From positions 1-64,000 of the forward strand of contig NZ_JAKSXN010000024.1 of the NCBI RefSeq assembly GCF_022427145.1: a DNA stretch of 64,000 nt. Reading direction: 5' to 3'. Below the pieces are notes generated by a model. That model was not told the origin of the DNA. It saw only the letters and a list, made by a program, of their open reading frames with translations, and ran no database searches. A program made the translations under genes and the position numbers. This document shows, in pieces, positions 53,834 to 61,442 of this stretch. The stretch is from Paenibacillus timonensis (GTDB lineage Bacteria > Bacillota > Bacilli > Paenibacillales > Paenibacillaceae). Positions within the stretch are counted from its first letter, which is position 1, and every line of letters starts with the position of its first letter.

Positions 53834-55012
53834 ATGCCTGGAAGCGCTTTATTTGTCCACCATGAGCAGGCGATGAACTACCGGTTTCACGACGGCCATC
53901 CGTTCCATCCGATCCGGCTGGAATTGACGATGGATCTGCTGCGGGAGCTCGGTGCGCTGACGCCGCCGCAGATGCACCTGTCACGGCCGGCGACCGACGA
54001 AGAGCTGCTGTGGATCCATCAGCCGGCCTACCTCGAAGCCGTCAAGCAGTTGAGCCGCCCGAGTCCCGAGGCGGATTGGATCACGCGTGGCGAGCAGTTC
54101 GGGCTGCTGGACGAGGATACGCCTTATTTTCCCGGCATGCACGATGCGGCGGCCTGGGTCGTCGGGGGGACGATTACGGCCGTGGAGGCCGTGCTCTCCG
54201 GCTCCAGCACGCACGCCCTGCACCTCGGCGGCGGTCTCCACCACGCCCTGTCGGCCAGAGCGGCCGGCTTCTGCGTATACAACGACGCCGCGGTGGCCAT
54301 CGACTATGCCCGCCGTAATTACGGCGCGCGCGTGCTGTACGTCGACACGGACGTCCACCACGGAGACGGGGTCCAGTGGAGCTTCTATTCGGACCCCGAT
54401 GTGTGCACCTATTCCATCCATGAGACGGGCAAATACCTGTTCCCGGGCACCGGCTTCCTGCCGGAGCGAGGCGAGCATCAAGGTTATGGCGCTTGCATGA
54501 ACCTGCCGCTTCAGCCGTATACAGAAGACGCCTCCTGGATGGAATGCTTCGAGGAATCGATCCGGCGGTTAACCGCGCATTTCCAGCCGGATCTGATCGT
54601 CAGTCTGCACGGCTGCGACGCCCATGCGCTGGATCCGCTGTCGCATATGCACTGCAGCATGTCGATCTACCGGGACATGCCGGCGATCCTGCACGAGCTG
54701 GCCCACACGTATTGCGAGGGCCGCTGGGTCGCCATGGGCGGCGGCGGGTACGACTTCTGGCGGGTCGTGCCCCGCGCCTGGAGCCTACTGTGGCTGGAGA
54801 TGAGCGCTCATCCGCTAACCGCCGCCCTGCGCCGTGACCCGCTACTCCCGCTGCCGCAAGCCTGGATGGACCGCTGGCAGCCGCAGACCCCGTTCCAGCT
54901 TCCCGCCGCTTGGCTGGATGACCTGTCCCATTGGGAGGGGATCCCCCGCCGGGCGGAAATTACGGCAAAAAACCGCGAGAGTCTCGCGGTTGCCTTACAG
55001 GATTATCCCTAA
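53834..55012 (+). CDS. acuC: Histone deacetylase-family protein AcuC
   Basis: This 392-residue zinc-dependent deacylase would remove acetyl groups from AcsA. MNYRFHDGHPFHPIRLELT is its N-terminus. GGGLHHALSARAAGFCVYND holds the two catalytic histidines. DTDVHHGDGVQ has metal-binding residues, and the later LHGCDAHALDPL and GGGGYDFWRVV are typical. GGAAGGCG lies 10 bases before the ATG. It is downstream of acuA and probably in the same transcript. Confidence 0.94.
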   Translation: MPGSALFVHHEQAMNYRFHDGHPFHPIRLELTMDLLRELGALTPPQMHLSRPATDEELLWIHQPAYLEAVKQLSRPSPEADWITRGEQFGLLDEDTPYFPGMHDAAAWVVGGTITAVEAVLSGSSTHALHLGGGLHHALSARAAGFCVYNDAAVAIDYARRNYGARVLYVDTDVHHGDGVQWSFYSDPDVCTYSIHETGKYLFPGTGFLPERGEHQGYGACMNLPLQPYTEDASWMECFEESIRRLTAHFQPDLIVSLHGCDAHALDPLSHMHCSMSIYRDMPAILHELAHTYCEGRWVAMGGGGYDFWRVVPRAWSLLWLEMSAHPLTAALRRDPLLPLPQAWMDRWQPQTPFQLPAAWLDDLSHWEGIPRRAEITAKNRESLAVALQDYP

Positions 55013-55056
55013 GACTCAGGTGGGGTTGATTAACCTCACCTGAGTCTTATCGTTTT
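55010..55056. terminator. Bidirectional terminator between acuC and mtnN
   Basis: AAGACTCAGGTGGGGTT-GATT-AACCTCACCTGAGTCTT is nearly perfect and is followed by ATCGTTTT. It overlaps the stop codons of both convergent genes. Confidence 0.9.
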
Positions 55057-55766
55057 AACTCGCCGGCATGCTCTACCATGTCGTTCAGAATGGCAAACGA
55101 ACGCCGGGCCGCCAGCGCGGTAAACTCAGCGAAATTCACGTCGGCAGAGCCGTCCGCCTTGTCCGAGATGGAGCGAAGCACGATGAACGGCACCCCGTTC
55201 CGATGGCATACCTGGGCCAGCGCTGCCCCTTCCATTTCGACGCAAGCGCCGTCCAGTTCCCCGTACAGAACCGAGCTAACGAATTCCGGATCCGCGATGA
55301 ACTGGTCGCCGGACAGCACCCGTCCTACCCGATATTGATGGTCCGTGCACTGACGGGCGCAAGCGTCTTCTGCCAAGCGGATCAGGGCAGGGTCGGCCGG
55401 AAAGTCGGAGACGTCCTGGTACGGCGTAATGCCGCGCGCAAAGCCCAGCGGCCGCACGTCCATATCATGCTGCATACAAGTTGACGAAATGACGATATCG
55501 CCAACGTTCAGATCCGGGTGGACCGCTCCGGCCACCCCGGTAAACCAGATCGTATCGGCTCCAAAGCGATCGATCAGGATTTGCGTCGTGGCCGCGGCAT
55601 TCACTTTGCCGACGCCGGATTTGCATACGACCACGTCCCGGCCGTGGAGCACGCCTTTCACGAAAGCAGCCCCTGCCGCATTCACCGCCTCCTGACGTTC
55701 CACCTTTTCGAGCAGCAATGCGATTTCTTCATCCATGGCCCCCATCAGGCCAATCGTTTGGTTCAT
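55047..55766 (-). CDS. mtnN: 5'-methylthioadenosine / S-adenosylhomocysteine nucleosidase
   Basis: This 239-residue nucleosidase hydrolyses MTA and SAH, recycling methionine and adenine. TIGLMGAMDEEIALLLEKV, CKSGVGKVNAAATTQ, FTGVAGAV, and the catalytic VEMEGAALAQVC and SDKADG segments are diagnostic. AGGAGGGAG lies nine bases before the ATG. It is separated from ccpA by a terminator. Confidence 0.96.
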   Translation of the reverse strand: MNQTIGLMGAMDEEIALLLEKVERQEAVNAAGAAFVKGVLHGRDVVVCKSGVGKVNAAATTQILIDRFGADTIWFTGVAGAVHPDLNVGDIVISSTCMQHDMDVRPLGFARGITPYQDVSDFPADPALIRLAEDACARQCTDHQYRVGRVLSGDQFIADPEFVSSVLYGELDGACVEMEGAALAQVCHRNGVPFIVLRSISDKADGSADVNFAEFTALAARRSFAILNDMVEHAGELKR

Positions 55767-55831
55767 GTGAGTCTCTCCCTCCTGTTCTCCCGTCCATCCG
55801 TGCGGGCACGAATTATTGTCCCCGAATACTC

Positions 55832-55863
55832 AAAAAAGCTCCTTAATGTAAGGAGCTTTTTTA
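55832..55863. terminator. Terminator between ccpA and mtnN
   Basis: AAAAAAGCTCCTTA-ATG-TAAGGAGCTTTTTT forms a perfect stem with T runs in both directions. Confidence 0.93.
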
Positions 55864-55942
55864 TCCGTAGTTAACCTTTTTCATATATATTTTCTATGTG
55901 TAACTTATCTCTCTATTCGAAACGCTTCAAGCTGCCGGGCCC

Positions 55943-56947
55943 TTAAACGTGGCTGACGGACAACCGCAAAATCGTTTCGTGCGGCAAAATCACCCGCGGG
56001 TTCTCGACCGTTTCCTTCTTCATCAGCTTCGTCAATAAACGCATCGCTACCGCACCGAGGTCATACATCGGCTGAGCGACCGTCGTCAGCTGAGGACGAA
56101 CCATCGAAGCCATGCGGATATTATCCACGCTAATGATCGAGAAGTCGTCCGGTACCTTCAAGCCTTCGTCTTGAATGCTATGAATCGCGCCGATCGCCAT
56201 TTCGTCCGTTGCCGCAAAGATCGCCGTCGGCCGTTTCTTCAGCCCCAGGAAATACTTCATCGCTTCCACGCCGGACTCATAGCGATAGTTACCGATCCGC
56301 ACCAGATCCTCTTGGTACTGGATGCCTGCCGTTTCCAACGCACGTTTATATCCCTGGAATCTCGCGTAGCCGTTCGCCGGATCCTGCAGCGTTCCGCTGA
56401 TCATCGCAATCTCGCGATGTCCATGGCGGATCAGCGTGCTGACCGCGTCAAAAGCCGCCGCCTCGTGATCGATATCCACGGAAGGATATAATCCGTTCTC
56501 GTCGCTCGTTGCGCAAAGCACGATCGGCACCGCGGACGTCTGGAACGCTTGAATATGTTCCTCCGTTACGGTTCCGCCCATGAACAGGAGCCCGTCCACT
56601 TGCTTCTCGAGCAAAGTGTTGATAACGCGGATCTCCTTCTCTTTGCGTTTGTCGGCGTTACACAAAATAATGTTATAGTGATACATGTTTGCAATATCTT
56701 CGATGCCCCGAGCGATTTCCGCAAAGATCGAATTCGAGATATCGGGGATGACCACGCCTACCGTGGTGGTCTTCTTGCTGGCAAGACCCCTGGCTACGGC
56801 ATTGGGCCGGTAGCCTAACCGTTCTATCGCTTCGTAAACCTTTTTCCGGGTCTGCGGCTTCACATTCGGATTGTTGTTGACAACCCGGGAAACCGTGGCC
56901 ATCGAGACGCCTGCTTCACGTGCCACATCGTAAATGGTAACCGTCAC
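55943..56947 (-). CDS. ccpA: Catabolite control protein A
   Basis: This 334-residue LacI-family regulator mediates carbon catabolite repression with HPr-Ser-P or Crh-Ser-P. The helix-turn-helix [20 protein letters not shown] and hinge [26 protein letters not shown] are nearly identical to Bacillus CcpA as I recall it. The start is a GTG at 56947 with GGAGAG upstream. Neighbouring acsA and acuAC are known CcpA targets in Bacillus, and the order acsA-acuA/C-ccpA is conserved. Confidence 0.96.
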   Translation of the reverse strand: MTVTIYDVAREAGVSMATVSRVVNNNPNVKPQTRKKVYEAIERLGYRPNAVARGLASKKTTTVGVVIPDISNSIFAEIARGIEDIANMYHYNIILCNADKRKEKEIRVINTLLEKQVDGLLFMGGTVTEEHIQAFQTSAVPIVLCATSDENGLYPSVDIDHEAAAFDAVSTLIRHGHREIAMISGTLQDPANGYARFQGYKRALETAGIQYQEDLVRIGNYRYESGVEAMKYFLGLKKRPTAIFAATDEMAIGAIHSIQDEGLKVPDDFSIISVDNIRMASMVRPQLTTVAQPMYDLGAVAMRLLTKLMKKETVENPRVILPHETILRLSVSHV

Positions 56948-57060
56948 ATTCTTCTCTCCATTGCCAATAGATTTTCACTCGTTCATCCGGTAAAGTTCCA
57001 GAGCTTCAATTAAATTTATGATACGACAAAATACTACTTTATGCAATGATAACGCTTCAC

Positions 57061-57402
57061 TCAGCTTAAAATCTCCTGCAGCGCCGCCTTCGTGATCTTG
57101 GAATGGGACGCGTGCCAGACGGCTTGTCCCTCCTTGATCAGGATGGCTTGAGGGGATTCATGCTTGACGCCAAGCCGCTCGGCCGCCTCGTTGGATACGT
57201 CCCGGTTCTCGATGACGTAAATCAGCCCGTATGTAACGTCTTCGCGCGGAGTCCCGTTCAAATAAGCCTCCGATTCCTTATGTGCCCCGGCACTGATCGG
57301 GCAGCGGGTACTGTGCTTGAATAGCAATAGCGGCTGGCTTGAGGAGCGTTCCAAAGCATCATTCAGCTCCTGGACCGATTGTATTCTCATCCATTTGGAC
57401 AT
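57061..57402 (-). CDS. ytxJ: Bacillithiol system redox-active protein YtxJ
   Basis: This 113-residue thioredoxin-fold protein belongs to the YtxJ family, a monothiol bacilliredoxin-like protein of the bacillithiol system. The active-site motif FKHSTRCPISAGAHKE has one cysteine, and SPQAILIKEGQAVWHASH is characteristic. GGGGATG lies upstream of the ATG. The gene is next to ccpA, as in Bacillus. Confidence 0.92.
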   Translation of the reverse strand: MSKWMRIQSVQELNDALERSSSQPLLLFKHSTRCPISAGAHKESEAYLNGTPREDVTYGLIYVIENRDVSNEAAERLGVKHESPQAILIKEGQAVWHASHSKITKAALQEILS

Positions 57403-57523
57403 GACGTTTCATCCCCTTTTGTGCGAATAAGAATCTCCAGATGTTCTGTTGATATCTTAACAAAAAGAGAAATGAAAATACAATATGATTTACAAAATGA
57501 TTTGCAAAAATCGAGCAAAGTCG

Positions 57524-57967
57524 TCAATTGGCCTTGGAAAGTTGTCGATTCTTTACATATTTAGACAATTGGGAGAGACGTTTGGAGATCTCGTTCATCC
57601 AGTCCAGGTCGCCCATGTTCTTGGCTCCGCCGTACAGGTCCAGCAGCAGGTTGATTCGTTCCTCGCATTGCTGTTCCAGCAAGCTTTCAAAGGAAGCGCT
57701 CTCCGTTCGATTCCATTGGCGGTAGATGCCGAAAATCAGGTCGGCCAGCTCGTTCTGCTCGGTAAAATAAACACGCCCGTTAGGCTGCTCCTTTTTGAGC
57801 TCGGCCAACAGGTCCGTCAGATCCGACTTCACCTCGGGAAGCACCTCGTAATAGCTGCAGTCCTCGCACTCGTAAATCGGAACGCGGTCGATTTCATAGA
57901 TTCCTTCAAAAATGACCAGCCTGAAGCCTAGGTTCATCATTTGCCCGCAATGACAGTGCTTACGCAC
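57524..57967 (-). CDS. Zinc-ribbon protein of unknown function
   Basis: I do not recognise this 147-residue protein beyond its N-terminus, which has four cysteines (CHCG at 5-7 and CEDC at 34-37) as in YgiT-like zinc ribbons. The rest is helical and rich in Glu, Leu and Asn, with DLTDLLAELKKEQ and NLLLDLYGGAKNMGDLDWMNE. It starts with GTG, with GAGGTGG upstream. No toxin-like gene lies beside it, so the YgiT antitoxin role is not supported. Confidence 0.72.
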   Translation of the reverse strand: MRKHCHCGQMMNLGFRLVIFEGIYEIDRVPIYECEDCSYYEVLPEVKSDLTDLLAELKKEQPNGRVYFTEQNELADLIFGIYRQWNRTESASFESLLEQQCEERINLLLDLYGGAKNMGDLDWMNEISKRLSQLSKYVKNRQLSKAN

Positions 57968-58201
57968 GGTACCACCTCATCTTAGTCCTTTGCATTTTTA
58001 AGTTCGATGATTTTTTACGCATATAGATCCTATTCGACCCGTCTGCGAGAATCTCCTTCTGTTGGCGAAAGGTACTTTAAATTGCCATATTTGGAAAGGT
58101 TTCAGAAACCGCCGGGCATAGTAATAGTCATCATTTTTGATACAATTAAAATATCGAATCGAATTTTCGTCAAGTACCATAAAAGACAGGAGGAGTTGGA
58201 T

Positions 58202-58729
58202 TTGAGATTAACTGGCAAAAAGATCATTGCCCTAGTAGATGAGGAATTCGAGGATTTGGAGCTATGGTACCCGATCTACCGCGTTCGCGAAGAGGGAGCC
58301 GAGATCCATTTGGCCGGTCCGGTGAAAGGCAAAAAATACATCGGCAAATACGGCGTCCCCGCTGAGGCGGAATTTGCCTTCGAGGAAATCGATGCCAGCG
58401 TCTATGACGGCATTCTTGTTCCGGGCGGCTGGGCGCCGGACAAGCTTCGGCGTTACGAGAAGGTGCTGCAGCTCGTCCGTGAGCTGCACCAAGCGAAGAA
58501 GCCGATCGGGCAAATCTGCCACGCCGGCTGGGTGCTCATCTCCGCCGGGATCTTGAAGGGCGTGACCGTCACGTCCACGCCCGGCATCCGCGACGATATG
58601 CAAAACGCCGGCGCGATCTGGCTCGACGAGCCCGTCGTCGTGGACGGGCACATCATCTCGGCCCGCCGTCCGCCGGACCTGCCGGCTTACGGCAAAGCGT
58701 TCGTGGATGCGGTGGCAAATCTGCGGTAG
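58202..58729 (+). CDS. DJ-1/PfpI family protein
   Basis: This 175-residue DJ-1/PfpI protein (YraA-like) has VDEEFEDLELWYP with the conserved glutamate, and the nucleophile elbow GQICHAGWVL with a cysteine followed by histidine and glycine. Such proteins are deglycase or general-stress candidates, but the activity is unclear. The start is a TTG at 58202, seven bases after AGGAGGAG. A longer frame to 58007 has no coding support. Confidence 0.88.
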   Translation: MRLTGKKIIALVDEEFEDLELWYPIYRVREEGAEIHLAGPVKGKKYIGKYGVPAEAEFAFEEIDASVYDGILVPGGWAPDKLRRYEKVLQLVRELHQAKKPIGQICHAGWVLISAGILKGVTVTSTPGIRDDMQNAGAIWLDEPVVVDGHIISARRPPDLPAYGKAFVDAVANLR

Positions 58730-58760
58730 CCGTCTCGTCCCGCGCCGCGCCTGCTCCCGC

Positions 58761-58882
58761 CAAATGTAAAGGACAGTCTATTCTAACCGAACTCCCCGAA
58801 ATTCGGGATTCGAATGCAAAAGTGCAGTTCACGTCGGCTCATTCGGTCCGATTCGCCGATATCAAATGCACTTTTGCATTTC
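58761..58882. repeat. Intergenic inverted-repeat cluster, family B, copy 2
   Basis: Two direct units (58761-58782 and 58811-58833) and one inverted unit (58861-58882) share the AATGYAAAAGTGCAGTTC core with the cluster at 26774-26955. The 265 bases between the PfpI gene and ptsI have no other feature except the terminator at 58934. Confidence 0.75.
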
Positions 58883-58933
58883 AGAGGTCAAATTGTACGA
58901 ACCTGCTACAGCTTATAATCCGATCCTGAAACG

Positions 58934-58982
58934 AAATAAGCCGTCCCCTGAGTCGAAACAGACTTAGGGGACGGCCTATTTT
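58934..58982. terminator. Bidirectional terminator between pfpI-like gene and ptsI
   Basis: AATAAGCCGTCCCCTGAGTC pairs with GACTTAGGGGACGGCCTATT around CGAAACA. It lies between convergent genes. Confidence 0.85.
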
Positions 58983-58996
58983 ATTCGTGGGATCGC

Positions 58997-60739
58997 TTAT
59001 TTGCCCAACCGTTCTTGCTCGAGCTCGTGCGCATAGCGAACCAGCTCGGATTCAACCTGATCGCTGGTCGACAAGCGGTAGCAGGCTGCGCCGACCTCCT
59101 TGCTCTCCCGCGAATCGGAGTTCAAGACGCGGTGCTTCACACGCAGCAGTGCTTGCGGTGACATGCTCAAATCGGTGACGCCAAGGTGCAGCCATAACGG
59201 CACCGCCTTCTCGTCCCCGGCCATCTCGCCGCAGACGCTGACCGTGATGCCCGCCGCTTTGGCCGATTGCACCGTTTGGCGCAGCAAACGCAAGACCGCC
59301 GGATGGAACGGGTGGTACATATGGGCGATCTTCTCGTTCATCCGGTCGACGGCCAGCACGTACTGGACCAGGTCGTTGGTGCCGATGCTGAAGAAATCCA
59401 CTTCCTGTGCCAGCAGATCGGCAATCGCCGCCGCGGCCGGAATTTCGATCATTATGCCAACTTGAATGTCGGGGTCATAGGCGAGTCCGCGCCGGGTCAA
59501 ATCCTGCTTGGCTTCCTCCAGAATCGCATTCGCCCCGCGGATTTCCTCCAGCGAAGAGATCATCGGATACAGGATCTTCATTTTGCCATAGGCACTGGCG
59601 CGTAAAACGGCGGCAAGCTGCGTTCGGAACAGCTCGCGACTGTCCAGGCTGATGCGGATCCCGCGGTAACCCAGCACCGGATTCTCCTCTTCCTGCAGCT
59701 CGAAGTATTCCAGTTGCTTGTCGCCGCCGATGTCCAGCGTCCGAATGACGACCGGGTGCGGCCCGGCTTTCTCCGCGACTTGCCGATACACCTCGAACTG
59801 CTCGTCTTCGCCCGGAAAAGTGGACCGGTCCATATACAAAAATTCCGTGCGGAACAAGCCGACGCCTTCTGCGCCGTGCTTCAAAGCTAGCTCCAAATCT
59901 TTCACGGAGCTGATATTCCCGGCGAGCCGCATGCGTACGCCGTCTTTGGTCACCGCTTCAACGGAAGCCAGCAGCTGCAGCTGTTCCTTGCGGCGGCGCT
60001 GTTTCTCCGCCAGCTCCGTATATCGCGTAACGACCGCCGGTTCGGGATTGAGATACACCAATCCTTCGTCTCCGTCGATGACCAACAGATCGCCCGTTTG
60101 CAGCGGCTCCGCCAGCTTGTTCTCAAGCCCCGAAACGAGCGGAATGCCCAGCGCCCGAGCCATGATCGCCGAGTGCGACGTTTTCCCGCCGGCCATCGTG
60201 ACCATGCCCAACACGTTGTCCGGATTCAAATGGACCAGTTGGGAGGGGGAAAGCTCCTTGGCCACCAAAATATACGGCTGCGTATCGGCGGGCAGCGTAA
60301 TGTCCGGCGTTCCGAGCAAATGCTTGAGCAGGCGATTGCCGACATCCTTGATGTCGAGCGCCCGCTCTTTCATATATTCATCGTCCAGCAGGTCAAACAT
60401 CGTTACAAAATGGTCGATCGCTTCCTTGACGGCAACCTCCGCCGCCTTGTACTGGCGTTCGATGATTCCCCGGATCTCGCTCATAAAAACGGGATCCTCC
60501 AGGATCGCCAGATGGGCGTCGAAGATGCCGGATTCCTCCGCACCCACCGTCTCCTTAATCTCGTTCTTCATCACTTCGATTTCGGTTTTGGACGTGCGAA
60601 TGCCTTCGTACAACCGCTCGAATTCTTTGGCGAGATCCACCTTCTCCATCCGGCGATCCGGTACGTCCCATTCCCAGGCGGGCAGCACAAAAGCTTTGCC
60701 GATGGCGACTCCCGCTGCTGCTCCGATCCCCTGTATCAT
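58997..60739 (-). CDS. ptsI: PTS enzyme I (phosphoenolpyruvate-protein phosphotransferase)
   Basis: This 580-residue enzyme takes phosphate from phosphoenolpyruvate and passes it to HPr. The phosphohistidine motif TMAGGKTSHSAIMARALGIP lies near residue 190, and the PEP-binding domain has GVGLFRTEFLYMDR and the C-terminal motif VSVCGEMAGD. The ATG at 60739 has AGGGGGTC eight bases upstream. An extension to 60784 lacks support. No ptsH precedes it, unlike the usual ptsHI operon. Confidence 0.95.
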   Translation of the reverse strand: MIQGIGAAAGVAIGKAFVLPAWEWDVPDRRMEKVDLAKEFERLYEGIRTSKTEIEVMKNEIKETVGAEESGIFDAHLAILEDPVFMSEIRGIIERQYKAAEVAVKEAIDHFVTMFDLLDDEYMKERALDIKDVGNRLLKHLLGTPDITLPADTQPYILVAKELSPSQLVHLNPDNVLGMVTMAGGKTSHSAIMARALGIPLVSGLENKLAEPLQTGDLLVIDGDEGLVYLNPEPAVVTRYTELAEKQRRRKEQLQLLASVEAVTKDGVRMRLAGNISSVKDLELALKHGAEGVGLFRTEFLYMDRSTFPGEDEQFEVYRQVAEKAGPHPVVIRTLDIGGDKQLEYFELQEEENPVLGYRGIRISLDSRELFRTQLAAVLRASAYGKMKILYPMISSLEEIRGANAILEEAKQDLTRRGLAYDPDIQVGIMIEIPAAAAIADLLAQEVDFFSIGTNDLVQYVLAVDRMNEKIAHMYHPFHPAVLRLLRQTVQSAKAAGITVSVCGEMAGDEKAVPLWLHLGVTDLSMSPQALLRVKHRVLNSDSRESKEVGAACYRLSTSDQVESELVRYAHELEQERLGK

Positions 60740-60795
60740 GTAGTGACCCCCTAGTCCTGCTTGTAAGTTCCTGTTCCAAGGCACATTAAAATGGA

Positions 60796-60826
60796 GTTCA
60801 AAAATCAGCTTTGATGATTTTTGAAC
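60796..60826. other. 12-base inverted repeat in the ptsI leader
   Basis: GTTCAAAAATCA and TGATTTTTGAAC are perfect arms around a 7-base loop (60808-60814), 57 bases before the ptsI start and downstream of the predicted promoter. There is no T run after it on the minus strand, so it may be a regulatory hairpin or an operator rather than a terminator. Confidence 0.6.
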
Positions 60827-60859
60827 TTCCTCTGTAGGATGCCCTCTATCTATTTCATT

Positions 60860-60889
60860 ATGGTAATCCTAGCCCCTTAAATTTGTCAA
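60860..60889 (-). promoter_or_regulatory. Predicted promoter of ptsI
   Basis: On the minus strand TTGACA (60889-60884), an 18-base spacer and TACCAT (60865-60860). The -10 is weak. Confidence 0.4.
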
Positions 60890-60903
60890 AGGAAAAACGA
60901 GAA

Positions 60904-60945
60904 GCCAAAAAAGGGCCCTCCGATTGTGGACGGGTCCTATTGGCC
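60904..60945 (-). terminator. Probable terminator after the CoA-binding gene
   Basis: On the minus strand AGGACCCGTCC pairs imperfectly with GGAGGGCCCT and is followed by TTTTT, 10 bases after the stop codon. Confidence 0.6.
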
Positions 60946-60954
60946 GTGCTGCAT

Positions 60955-61383
60955 TTAACTGCGTTTTCCGATCAAAATGCTGTCCTCGACCTTGATGCAG
61001 CGATCCATAATGACGGTCAGACCGCCTTTCGAAGCGATTTCGTACGCCTCATCGCTCGCGATCCCCAGTTGCAGCCAGAGCACGCGGGCGCCGATTTTCA
61101 CGGCTTCCTCGGCCACCGGCGGCGTCTGCTCGCTGCGACGGAATACGTTGACGATATCCACCGGCTCCGGGATGTCCGACAAGCTCGGGTACACCTTCTC
61201 GCCCAGAATCTCGCCGGTGACCGTCGGATTGACCGGGATGATGCGGTAGCCGTTATTTTGCAGCGCTTGGGCCACCATGTACGAGGTCCGGTCGGTTTTG
61301 TCCGACAGCCCGACCACCGCAATGTTGCCGGCTTTCAGCAGGATCTCCTTGATTTCCTCACGGCTCGGATTTTCAAATGCCAT
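60955..61383 (-). CDS. CoA-binding domain protein (YccU type)
   Basis: This 142-residue Rossmann-fold protein binds CoA or a nucleotide. Its motifs IAVVGLSDKTDRTSYMVAQAL, GYRIIPVNPTV, and LWLQLGIASDEAYEIA match the succinyl-CoA synthetase alpha-like CoA-binding family. It has no catalytic domain and its function is unknown. GGAGGC lies upstream of the ATG. Confidence 0.9.
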   Translation of the reverse strand: MAFENPSREEIKEILLKAGNIAVVGLSDKTDRTSYMVAQALQNNGYRIIPVNPTVTGEILGEKVYPSLSDIPEPVDIVNVFRRSEQTPPVAEEAVKIGARVLWLQLGIASDEAYEIASKGGLTVIMDRCIKVEDSILIGKRS

Positions 61384-61442
61384 TTGAAATGCCTCCTTTG
61401 CCGGCGCCGGCCCCAGCCAGCGCCTTGCATCTTAATTCATGT

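Noticed and set aside
57043-57056. Possible cre site upstream of ccpA
   Set aside because: On the minus strand the sequence matches only the second half of the cre consensus (AAGCGTTATCA); the first two positions fail.
57524-57967. YgiT-type antitoxin
   Set aside because: Only the four N-terminal cysteines are similar. No DNA-binding domain and no adjacent toxin gene were found.
58007-58201. Longer start for the DJ-1/PfpI gene
   Set aside because: The extra N-terminus has no similarity to the family, and the TTG at 58202 has an ideal ribosome-binding site.
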